From: Flagellimonas sp. MMG031
GTDB lineage: Bacteria > Bacteroidota > Bacteroidia > Flavobacteriales > Flavobacteriaceae
Direction of reading: 5' to 3'
Assembly (NCBI RefSeq): GCF_040112705.1
Contig: NZ_CP157804.1
Location: 2,226,001 to 2,290,000 of the forward strand
Length of the DNA stretch: 64,000 nucleotides
The notes under the pieces are model-generated. The model was given only the letters and a program-made list of their open reading frames with translations. It ran no database searches and was not told the origin of the DNA. The position numbers and the translations under genes were made by a program. Of the stretch, positions 16,049 to 24,086 are shown one piece after another (position 1 is the first letter of the stretch; every line of letters starts with the position of its first letter).

Positions 16049-17869
16049 ATGAACAAGAACATCATTTACATTGTAGTAGCCGCCTTAGCGGTCGGTTTAT
16101 TGGGGGGATATTTTATTTTCTCAAACGCTGAGGCCGATCAATCGGCCATAAAAGATCTTTCGGATATGTCCGATAGCCATGACCATTCCGGAGAATCCGA
16201 GAATCAGATGTGGACCTGCTCCATGCACCCACAGATTATGCAACCCGAACCGGGAGACTGCCCAATCTGCGGTATGGATCTCATTCCTGCTGAAACCGGA
16301 GCGACGGGGCTTAGTGCCAATGAAATAAAAATGACGGACAACGCCTTGGCCTTGGCCAATATACGCACCTCTACCGTTGGTACAGGTGGTTCGGATGGGA
16401 GTTCACTTAAACTCTCAGGAAAGATTCGCGAGAACGAAGAAGCCAATGCTACCCAAGCTACATATTTTGCGGGTCGCATTGAACGGCTAAATGTGAATTA
16501 TACCGGAGAGAACGTTGCCAAGGGCAAACTTTTGGCAACCATCTATTCCCCAGAATTGGTAAGCGCACAACAAGAGCTGTTGACGGCCGCATCCATGAAG
16601 GAATCGCAACCGGCATTATACAATGCCGTTCGCAATAAATTAAAATTATGGAAGCTTTCTGACAATCAAATAGATAAGATAGAAGAAGTGGGCAAAGTGC
16701 AGGAAAACTTTCCAGTCTATGCCACAGTTTCAGGAACGATTACCGATATCATGGTTGAAGAAGGAGATTATGTAAAACAAGGGCAGCCTTTGTACAAAAT
16801 TGCCAACTTAAATTCCGTTTGGGCGGTATTCGATGCCTATGAAAATCAGATAGCATCGTTGAAGGAGGGTCAGGAGGTCAAGATAACGACGAATGCCTAT
16901 CCCAATGAAGAATTTACGGCAAAAATATCCTTTGTAGACCCGTTACTTAATTCTTCTACAAGAACGGTCATGGTAAGGGCAATACTTAACAATAAGGATA
17001 ATCTCTTGAAGCCGGGTATGTTCGTGGAAGGTACGATCAAAGCTGCCGAAATGCAGATGGAGAATACCGTTATCATACCGGCCAGTGCCGTAATGTGGAC
17101 GGGGGAACGATCGGTGGTTTATGTAAAGACCAATCCCAATGAGCCTGTCTTTGAAATGCGCGAAGTTGCCCTTGGAAGTACCAATGGCGATACCTATACA
17201 ATAATTAGCGGGCTTGAAAAGGGGGATCAAATTGTGACCAACGGAACATTTACCGTTGATGCGGCCGCACAGTTACAGGGTAAAAAATCGATGATGAACG
17301 CAGAGGGAGGCAAAACCATGACCGGGCATGAGGGTCATTTGGGTATGCAGGAAGGAGATAAAATGGAACCCTCAACAAGTACGGGCACCGACCATTCTAA
17401 GATGAAAAAAAGGATTGAAGTATCAAGTGAGTTTCAAGGTCAGTTGAAGCAGGTTTTCGAAGCCTATATAGATGTTAAGGATGCTTTGGTAAATGATGAT
17501 GGCGCGGCCGCACAAAAAGAAGCAAAACAAATGGAAGAAAGTTTGGCCAAAGTCGATATGAAGTTGCTAAAAGACAAAGAGGCCCATGATCATTGGATGA
17601 CCATTCAAAAAGAGCTCAAAGCATCGTCAAATGCAGTGGCCAGCACTTCTGAGATCAAGGAGCAAAGGGACCACTTTAAACATTTATCGGCCCACATGAT
17701 CAGCGGTGTTCAGCTTTTTGGAGTCAATCAAAAAGTGTACAACAGCTATTGCCCGATGGCAGATAGCAATAAGGGAGCCAATTGGCTAAGCCTGGAAAAG
17801 GAGATTCGAAACCCATACTACGGAGAAGCAATGATGACTTGTGGGGAAATTAGGGGAACGATACAATAA
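16049..17869 (+). CDS. CusB-like metal efflux adaptor with N-terminal metal-binding and C-terminal DUF3347 domains
   Basis: A 606-aa periplasmic adaptor (membrane fusion protein). The ATG at 16049 gives an N-terminal TM anchor. Residues 55-80 form a heavy-metal binding domain with WTCSMHP and CPICGMDLIP (Cys57, His60, Cys71, Cys74). The adaptor core follows (YTGENVAKGKLLATIYSPEL, VYATVSGTI, GQPLYKIANL, then the beta-barrel and membrane-proximal parts). From about 455 the protein carries a full DUF3347 domain with CPM (568-570) and Cys598. It should bridge the RND pump and TolC-like channel encoded at the left edge; the DUF3347 tail probably delivers or senses metal. Confidence 0.9.
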   Translation: MNKNIIYIVVAALAVGLLGGYFIFSNAEADQSAIKDLSDMSDSHDHSGESENQMWTCSMHPQIMQPEPGDCPICGMDLIPAETGATGLSANEIKMTDNALALANIRTSTVGTGGSDGSSLKLSGKIRENEEANATQATYFAGRIERLNVNYTGENVAKGKLLATIYSPELVSAQQELLTAASMKESQPALYNAVRNKLKLWKLSDNQIDKIEEVGKVQENFPVYATVSGTITDIMVEEGDYVKQGQPLYKIANLNSVWAVFDAYENQIASLKEGQEVKITTNAYPNEEFTAKISFVDPLLNSSTRTVMVRAILNNKDNLLKPGMFVEGTIKAAEMQMENTVIIPASAVMWTGERSVVYVKTNPNEPVFEMREVALGSTNGDTYTIISGLEKGDQIVTNGTFTVDAAAQLQGKKSMMNAEGGKTMTGHEGHLGMQEGDKMEPSTSTGTDHSKMKKRIEVSSEFQGQLKQVFEAYIDVKDALVNDDGAAAQKEAKQMEESLAKVDMKLLKDKEAHDHWMTIQKELKASSNAVASTSEIKEQRDHFKHLSAHMISGVQLFGVNQKVYNSYCPMADSNKGANWLSLEKEIRNPYYGEAMMTCGEIRGTIQ

Positions 17870-17948
17870 TTAATTATAAGGCCGATAAAATTATAATAGA
17901 GAAAATTGAATGGTGTGAGTAAAAGAAAAATGAAAAGATTTTGGCATC

Positions 17949-18125
17949 ATGAGTCAAAAACGTAGGGAGAGAAGAAGCCAACAAAGAAAGGAGAGCAAGA
18001 AAACAAAAATAGAATCTAACCGAAAAACAAGATTCTATGCTGCATTGGCGATTATCATCTTGTTTATAGTCACGGTAGTCTTGGTTTTGTTGAGAGCGAT
18101 TTGGGAACATCGGTCCCATCTGTGA
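17949..18125 (+). CDS. 58-aa Arg/Lys-rich single-pass membrane protein
   Basis: An open frame with a very basic N terminus (MSQKRRERRSQQRKESKK) and one TM helix (about 30-49), then IWEHRSHL. The strong charge asymmetry predicts the N terminus in the cytoplasm. It lies between the CusB-like gene and the HMA-AraC regulator. No family is recognised. A leader or assembly role cannot be excluded. Confidence 0.5.
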   Translation: MSQKRRERRSQQRKESKKTKIESNRKTRFYAALAIIILFIVTVVLVLLRAIWEHRSHL

Positions 18126-18165
18126 TAATGGATAATGTGAGCGCAATGTATTTTAAAACTTTATC

Positions 18166-18732
18166 ATGAGCCATATGCTGCACATAAAAAACATGGTCTG
18201 CCCAAGATGTGTTACGGCGGTATACAATGTTCTGAAAAAGATTGGTATTGATTATTCCAATGTGCAACTGGGCCAAGTCACATTGAAGGAAGAACTGACC
18301 GCAAAACAAGAAAATCAATTACAAACCGAATTGAATAAGCTGGGTTTTTCTTTGATCGGTAATCGCAAGTCTCAATTGATCGAGCGTATGAAAAATCTTG
18401 TAATAGAAAAAATTTTTCATTCAAGACAAGAATTAAACGTCAAATTGACCGATTATGTTGGTTCAGAAATAGGTCTGGATTACAAGTACTTAAGTTCCCT
18501 TTTCTCTTCCGTGGAGATTATCACTTTTGAACAGTATGTCATTAGCCAAAAAATTGAAAGGGTTAAGGAATTGCTCATCTATGACGAGCTAAGCTTAAAG
18601 GAAATAGCCCATCAGTTAGACTATAGCAGTGTCGCGTATTTAAGCAACCAGTTCAAAAAAATCAATGGTATGGCACCTACACAATTTAAGAAAAGTGCCC
18701 TTCAAAATAGAAAATCGCTGGATAACATATAA
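18166..18732 (+). CDS. AraC-type regulator with N-terminal HMA-like metal-binding domain
   Basis: A 188-aa transcription factor. Residues 1-66 look like a heavy-metal-associated domain with VCPRC (Cys12, Cys15) in the position of the MxCxxC metal site. The C-terminal part is an AraC/XylS DNA-binding domain, with LKEIAHQLDYSSVAYLSNQFKKINGMAPTQ (split here: the second helix-turn-helix followed by the conserved FKK-xxG-xxPxxF signature). Metal bound by the CxxC pair would be read directly by the DNA-binding part. It is the only regulator seen in the metal island and is the likely controller of the copper genes. Confidence 0.82.
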   Translation: MSHMLHIKNMVCPRCVTAVYNVLKKIGIDYSNVQLGQVTLKEELTAKQENQLQTELNKLGFSLIGNRKSQLIERMKNLVIEKIFHSRQELNVKLTDYVGSEIGLDYKYLSSLFSSVEIITFEQYVISQKIERVKELLIYDELSLKEIAHQLDYSSVAYLSNQFKKINGMAPTQFKKSALQNRKSLDNI

Positions 18733-19105
18733 TTTATAAGCTTAACCTTCTCTTCGTGGCTTGTGATAAGAAGTCGATTCCCATGCATTGAATTTCATTA
18801 TCATCTTCTTTATGTTCAGGTTTCAATAAAGATGTTTAGAGATTTTTTGGTGCATAGTGATGGGCGAACTTAAACCTATTGCACTGAATTTTTAGTCATT
18901 AATGGCAAAAGCTCGATTACAATAAAACTTTTTAGGTAATCGCATACTTAAATTGATGTAAATAGCCCTAAATAATCGAATGGGTCAAGGTTTGTTTTTT
19001 TTCAAACAACGCCCAGATTTAGTAAATGTTATTTTTCGATAACGTATTTGAATCAACACTTCTGATTCAAAAGGTGAAATTGTTAGAATAAAAATTGATC
19101 ATAAT
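18733..19105. other. Gene-free gap between regulator and HMA chaperone
   Basis: I see no credible gene here. It holds a weak hairpin, GTTTG-T8-CAAAC (18990-19007), and the motif GCCCAGATTT at 19011, which is shared with the inverted repeat ending at 9728. Regulatory sites for the HMA-AraC protein are plausible in this gap but no clear operator is seen. Confidence 0.4.
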
Positions 19106-19321
19106 ATGAAAAGAAGATACGAAATAGAAGGAATGACCTGTAACGGCTGTAGAAATCATGTTGAAAATGCACTTTTAAACGTCGCAGGAGTGGCCGATGT
19201 ATCTGTCGATTTGAAGGATGCCGAAGCAACGGTAGAGTCGCAATTTGAAGTGCCTTTGGAAAATTTGCAAGAGGCCTTAAAAAATGCTGGTAATCAATAT
19301 AAAATACAACCTGTAAATTGA
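19106..19321 (+). CDS. HMA copper chaperone (CopZ-like)
   Basis: A 71-aa single HMA domain protein with EGMTCNGCRNHVE (Cys12, Cys15) as the metal site and the expected beta-alpha-beta-beta-alpha-beta length. It likely shuttles Cu(I) in the cytoplasm to CopA or to the HMA-AraC regulator, both of which carry related CxxC domains. It is flanked by gaps on both sides and may be transcribed alone. Confidence 0.88.
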   Translation: MKRRYEIEGMTCNGCRNHVENALLNVAGVADVSVDLKDAEATVESQFEVPLENLQEALKNAGNQYKIQPVN

Positions 19322-19418
19322 GTGGAACATGGCTAAAATAATCCCTTTATAGTTGTCCAGTAATCTTGATGATGGCCAAAAAGAATGAAATCATATTAAC
19401 CAATTAAAAGTATATACA

Positions 19419-19979
19419 ATGGAAAATAAAGAAAAGAAAGTCAACAATTACTTAAAGTTCTTCGCAATGATCGGTACCTCAATGGTCGCGATGTTCTTTT
19501 TAATGTACACACACTCCTATCAGATTATCGATCACTTCTGGTATAGTGAAACCAGGTTCTTTATGACGTTGATCATGGGTGGGTCCATGGTTATTATCAT
19601 GCTGCTGTATATGCTACAGATGTACAAAGACCGCAATAAGAATATTGCCATCTTGGCTTTGGGTGTTTTGCTGATCGCAGGCGGAATATGGCTGGTCAGG
19701 AGCCAGGTTACGGTTTCCGGTGTTGACTATATGGAAGGTATGATTCCCCATCATTCCATCGCTATCCTAACTAGTGAACGATCTCAAATAAAAGATATTA
19801 GGGTAAGAAAACTTGCCGATGAGATCATCAAAGCGCAGCGTCGGGAAATAATGGAAATGCAATGGTTAATCAACGATATCAAGAAAAATGGGATAGTAGA
19901 AACAGAAGAAGAAAAGGAAAAGCGTTCGCTTCCCAAATTTGAAGGATCGCTTACCGAAGAAACAACAAACCTTGACTGA
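19419..19979 (+). CDS. DUF305 membrane protein
   Basis: A 186-aa protein with three TM helices in the N-terminal half and a DUF305 domain. Its signature is VDYMEGMIPHHSIAIL with the His-His pair at 111-112, followed by a helix with ADEIIKAQRREIMEMQWL. Met and His residues of this four-helix bundle family are probable metal ligands. Found commonly beside CopA and MCO genes. Confidence 0.88.
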   Translation: MENKEKKVNNYLKFFAMIGTSMVAMFFLMYTHSYQIIDHFWYSETRFFMTLIMGGSMVIIMLLYMLQMYKDRNKNIAILALGVLLIAGGIWLVRSQVTVSGVDYMEGMIPHHSIAILTSERSQIKDIRVRKLADEIIKAQRREIMEMQWLINDIKKNGIVETEEEKEKRSLPKFEGSLTEETTNLD

Positions 19980-20098
19980 TACGGAAAAGTGAATGTCAGG
20001 AGGTAATAACAGTTTTTACTTTCGAAAGGAAAAAACGAAAATACAGGAGAATAAACGAAGGCATTTCGGACGTTAAATTATAAACGCATAAAATTTTT

Positions 20099-21436
20099 AT
20101 GAAAATACAGCAATTTGAATATGAACCACTTTCCCACTATTCATACGCACTGCTGAGCGAAGGGGAGATGGCGATAATCGATCCCGATCGCGACCCGATG
20201 CAGTATTATAATCTTGCGCATAAAGAAAATGCTGTGATTAGAGCTGTGCTATTGACCCACTCCCATGCAGACTTTGTAAGCTCACATTGGCAAATTAGCA
20301 AAGAAACAGGTGTCACGATTTATAACAGCAGCAAATTGGAAGCTGAATACCCTTTCGAAAGTTTTGATGGGAACAGTGCCATATTCGTGGGCAATACCAA
20401 ACTAGAAGCCATAAATACTCCTGGGCATTCATACGATAGTATTTCCATTCTTGCCACAGATGAAAATGAGGTTGCACTTTTTACGGGGGACACCTTATTG
20501 ATCGGGGATGTCGGACGCCCGGACCTGCGCGGAAATGAAGATGACAAAGAGCAAAAAAAGCAAGCACTGGCCCGTGAAATGTTCAACACAATTCGAACTA
20601 AATTCAAAAAAATACCGAATGAGGCCATTATTTACCCCGCCCACGGGGCGGGATCCCTGTGCGGCAAAAGCATGTCGGCAGATAGCATTAGCACATTAGG
20701 TAGGGAGCGAAAGGATAACTGGGCATTTGGCCATCAGAATGAAGACGAGTTTGTCAAAGAACTCCTTGAAGACCAACCGTTCATACCGGCCTATTTCAAA
20801 CATGATGTAGCTATGAACAAAAAGAAAGTTGAATCGATTGATATGGTTACCGCTAAAATCCCTATTCATCTTAATGCCGAAACACCAAAAGATAATATCT
20901 TAATTGTCGATAGTCGTGATGAAAACGAGTTTAAACAAGGTCATTGGCCACAGAGTATCAATATTATGCAGGGTGGCGAAGCATCCTCTTTTGAAACATG
21001 GTTAGGTACTATAATCCAACCAAATGAGGAATTTCATCTGGTTGTCGATTCTCCAAAAAGTGTAAAGACCATCGCCCGGCGGGTGGCGAAGATTGGATAT
21101 GAAAATCAACTCAAGGCGATAATTACCCTTTCGAAGAAAAGCTTTGTCGAAAACGAGCGATTGGATTTCAAGCATTTTGTGCAAAATCTGGATAATTACA
21201 CCATTGTCGATGTCAGAAATACGGATGAAGTAAGAAAAAAGAAAATTTTTGACGGTGCCCTGAACCAACCCCTACACGAACTAAGGGAATCAATTCAGGA
21301 CATTCCTAACGACAAACCCATTATTGTCCATTGTGGCAGTGGATATAGAAGCGCGATCGGAAGCAGCATACTTTCAAATGAATTGCAAGACGTAAAAGTA
21401 TATGACCTAGGGGAAGTTATTGAGAAATTCAAATAA
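20099..21436 (+). CDS. Persulfide-dioxygenase-like MBL hydrolase fused to two rhodanese domains
   Basis: A 445-aa cytoplasmic protein. The MBL domain has LTHSHADF (His54, His56, Asp58; Phe replaces the usual second His at 59), His110 and Asp131 in FTGDTLLIGD, consistent with mononuclear-iron ETHE1/PDO chemistry. Rhodanese domain 1 (about 253-350) has DSPKS in place of the active Cys loop and is probably inactive. Domain 2 keeps VHCGSGYRS with Cys412. It likely oxidises glutathione or protein persulfide, linking sulfur and metal stress. Confidence 0.87.
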   Translation: MKIQQFEYEPLSHYSYALLSEGEMAIIDPDRDPMQYYNLAHKENAVIRAVLLTHSHADFVSSHWQISKETGVTIYNSSKLEAEYPFESFDGNSAIFVGNTKLEAINTPGHSYDSISILATDENEVALFTGDTLLIGDVGRPDLRGNEDDKEQKKQALAREMFNTIRTKFKKIPNEAIIYPAHGAGSLCGKSMSADSISTLGRERKDNWAFGHQNEDEFVKELLEDQPFIPAYFKHDVAMNKKKVESIDMVTAKIPIHLNAETPKDNILIVDSRDENEFKQGHWPQSINIMQGGEASSFETWLGTIIQPNEEFHLVVDSPKSVKTIARRVAKIGYENQLKAIITLSKKSFVENERLDFKHFVQNLDNYTIVDVRNTDEVRKKKIFDGALNQPLHELRESIQDIPNDKPIIVHCGSGYRSAIGSSILSNELQDVKVYDLGEVIEKFK

Positions 21437-21484
21437 CCAAGATGCTAAGTTTTAATTGGCAGAAGATGTAAGACAAAATTTTAA

Positions 21485-22780
21485 ATGGTCATGGGAACAC
21501 GTTTTTTTACAGGTTTAATCATTTCACTCTTAGTATTGGCAACTACAAATGCGCAGACCGTCGATTCGCTACCGCCGATATCGGCCTCCAAATCCTATTC
21601 CAACTATAGCAATGTCATTGGCTGGAAAAATGGAAGGACCCCCAAAGCCCCGCCCGGTTTTACCGTTACAAAATATGCTGACGGTTTCAAGAATCCAAGG
21701 TGGATGTACGTTACACCGAACGGCGATGTACTTGTGGCGCAAAGCAATTCGAATTATCCGCTCTGGAAAAAAATCGGGGCATGGTTCATCGGGGCATCAA
21801 AGTCGAAAAGCTTTAAGAACAGTGCGGACTTGATAACCTTGCTCCGCGATGTAGACAAGGACGGGTCTCCCGATGAACGTACCGTATTTCTCGAAAAGGA
21901 ACTCGATCAACCATTCGGAATGCTTGTGCTAGATGATTGGTTCTATGTGGCCAATACCAACGGATTGCTACGTTTTCCTTACAAGCCCGGTCAATTGCAA
22001 ATATCGGGAAAAGCGGAAAAAATTACCACCTTACCCGCAGGAAAGGCCAATCGGCACTGGACACGCAATATTATTGCCAACAAGGACGGCTCGAAAATAT
22101 ATATAGCGGTCGGTAGTGGCTCGAATGTTGGGGAGAAAGGGGCAGAGGCTGAATTCATGAAGGCGGCCATTCTTGAGATTGATCCCGATGGCGCAGGACT
22201 AAGAATTTTCGCATCAGGACTAAGAAACCCCGTGGGTATGGATTGGAATCCCGTTACCGGAGACTTATGGACGGCGGTCAACGAACGCGACGGATTGGGC
22301 AACAACCTCGTACCTGATTATTTGACCAGTGTCCGCGAAAACGGATTTTACGGTTGGCCCTACTTGTATTATGGGCAAAATGAAGATCCTAGGGTAAAAT
22401 GGGTGCCTTCGGCCCAAGTGGGAAATACACTGATGCCCGATGTGAACGTTGGCCCCCATACCGCATCTTTGGGATTGACGTTCTACACGGGCGATTCCTT
22501 CCCCGAAAAGTATCGGAACGGGGCCTTTGTCGTACAGCATGGCTCTTGGAACAGACAGGTTTTATCAGGCTATAAAGTGGTTTTCGTGCCTTTCGAGAAC
22601 GGAGAACAAACTGGAAAACCTGAAGATTTTTTAACGGGTTTTATTGTTGACGGCAAAAAAGATGAGGTCTATGGCCGACCCGTGGGTGCCGCCATACTAC
22701 CCGATGGATCGATGTTGATATCCGATGATGTGACCAATAGGATCTGGAGAATTAGTTGGGACGGTAAACGCGGTATGTGA
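21485..22780 (+). CDS. Sorbosone-dehydrogenase-like (PQQ-type beta-propeller) protein
   Basis: A 431-aa secreted protein with signal peptide ending at TNAQ and a six-bladed propeller of the L-sorbosone/glucose dehydrogenase type. Markers are NPRWMYVTPNGDVLVAQSN, GLRNPVGMDWNP, a tryptophan-rich ENGFYGWPYLYY and HGSWNR, and the final GAAILPDGSMLISDD strand. The substrate and PQQ dependence are unproved. The second in-frame ATG is six bases downstream of the first. Confidence 0.85.
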   Translation: MVMGTRFFTGLIISLLVLATTNAQTVDSLPPISASKSYSNYSNVIGWKNGRTPKAPPGFTVTKYADGFKNPRWMYVTPNGDVLVAQSNSNYPLWKKIGAWFIGASKSKSFKNSADLITLLRDVDKDGSPDERTVFLEKELDQPFGMLVLDDWFYVANTNGLLRFPYKPGQLQISGKAEKITTLPAGKANRHWTRNIIANKDGSKIYIAVGSGSNVGEKGAEAEFMKAAILEIDPDGAGLRIFASGLRNPVGMDWNPVTGDLWTAVNERDGLGNNLVPDYLTSVRENGFYGWPYLYYGQNEDPRVKWVPSAQVGNTLMPDVNVGPHTASLGLTFYTGDSFPEKYRNGAFVVQHGSWNRQVLSGYKVVFVPFENGEQTGKPEDFLTGFIVDGKKDEVYGRPVGAAILPDGSMLISDDVTNRIWRISWDGKRGM

Positions 22781-22824
22781 GGGATTCTCAGTGGGGGTTT
22801 GCCGTTTTATAAGTACTTTTATTT

Positions 22825-23985
22825 ATGGAAGATGCACAACCTCCGATAAATGATTTGAGAAATCTTTTTGAAGAAGCCAAGGCTAAAAGCGAATTCGATT
22901 TTGTACTTAACCTGATTAATTATAGGGGAATCAGTTCATCTAATTTAAACTCTAACCTTCATGAATGGTTCGATGCAATCGAGTTTTATAAAAGGTTGTA
23001 CAATGAATTAGAAGGAAAAGAGAAAACCCGTATGGGTTTACAGATTTACTCCACTTTTTTTGAGAACAGCGACTTCTACAACATAATAGGTAATTTGTGC
23101 CGTATTAAATTGGGGTACAAAGGTTCATCATATCTTTTTTGGAAAACGAAAAAATATGAGCGCCTTTTGGGAATTGGCGAAAAACAAGATTTCTTGATGG
23201 AGCTCTTGGCCGATTCGGAAAAGCAGCACCTAATCGATTTTTATGAACAGAACCATTTTAAAGAAATACGCAACAGTTTCTTTCATTCCGCCTATTCTAT
23301 AGACGAAGGTCGGTATGTTATGCACGATTCAGACCCTATCAATTTAGATGGCGTTTTGATTCATTCCTTCGATTTAGATGAATTTTTCTATCCCAAGTTG
23401 AACAATGTTATTGACTTATTTGACATTTTCAAGAAATTGTATTTTCAATATTTTAATTCTTATAAAAAGGATGTGGTTGTAATGGGAATGTTTCCCAATC
23501 CTTGCGAGGTTACCATTTTGGGTTCTGAGGAAGGACTGAAAGGTTTCCGCATTAAAAATGCCGTCAACTTCTTTGGTAAATGGCACGATTCTGGCATTTG
23601 GTTCGATGAAGAGTATGGTTTTTGGGCAGGCCATAATATCAATATGAACTTAGCCAGAATTGAAGATATAGAGATTGACGAACAATTAAGACGATACGAA
23701 ACAAAAGCTAACATTACCAAGAATGACTTAGAGTTTTTCAATTTGGTGGATAAAATCAAAGAACGAAATAACCCGCAGGAAATACGACGAGCAACACTAT
23801 TACTGTTGAAATTTGGGGATGTCCGTAAAGACAAAATGGATGTAGAGGAAAATGAGTACAAGAAAAGGAGCTTTCCCAAAATCATTCTTCCCTATTATCG
23901 CAAAGCCATAGAGATAGGGGCACATATCTTCAAGGATTTAGAACAGTTTAAGAAAACAGTCGCTGAGCTAGAAAAACAACTTTGA
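22825..23985 (+). CDS. Unknown protein with HEPN-like RxxxxH motif
   Basis: A 386-aa, mostly helical protein with no family recognised. Its middle contains EIRNSFFHSAYSI with Arg149 and His154, the Rx4H pattern that marks HEPN ribonucleases, in which an Asn usually follows the Arg, as here. The C-terminal half is a mixed alpha/beta region with a helix ending VAELEKQL. It lies between a sugar dehydrogenase and CopA and may be an unrelated insertion. The HEPN reading is an inference from one motif. Confidence 0.55.
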   Translation: MEDAQPPINDLRNLFEEAKAKSEFDFVLNLINYRGISSSNLNSNLHEWFDAIEFYKRLYNELEGKEKTRMGLQIYSTFFENSDFYNIIGNLCRIKLGYKGSSYLFWKTKKYERLLGIGEKQDFLMELLADSEKQHLIDFYEQNHFKEIRNSFFHSAYSIDEGRYVMHDSDPINLDGVLIHSFDLDEFFYPKLNNVIDLFDIFKKLYFQYFNSYKKDVVVMGMFPNPCEVTILGSEEGLKGFRIKNAVNFFGKWHDSGIWFDEEYGFWAGHNINMNLARIEDIEIDEQLRRYETKANITKNDLEFFNLVDKIKERNNPQEIRRATLLLLKFGDVRKDKMDVEENEYKKRSFPKIILPYYRKAIEIGAHIFKDLEQFKKTVAELEKQL

Positions 23986-24086
23986 CTAGTTGTTTTCCCG
24001 AGAATATTACAACTCTTTCAGCAAATTTCGTAACAAGGTTGGCGGTAACGATTCTGAACTTTGCATAAAGCAATTCAGGTAAAGCT

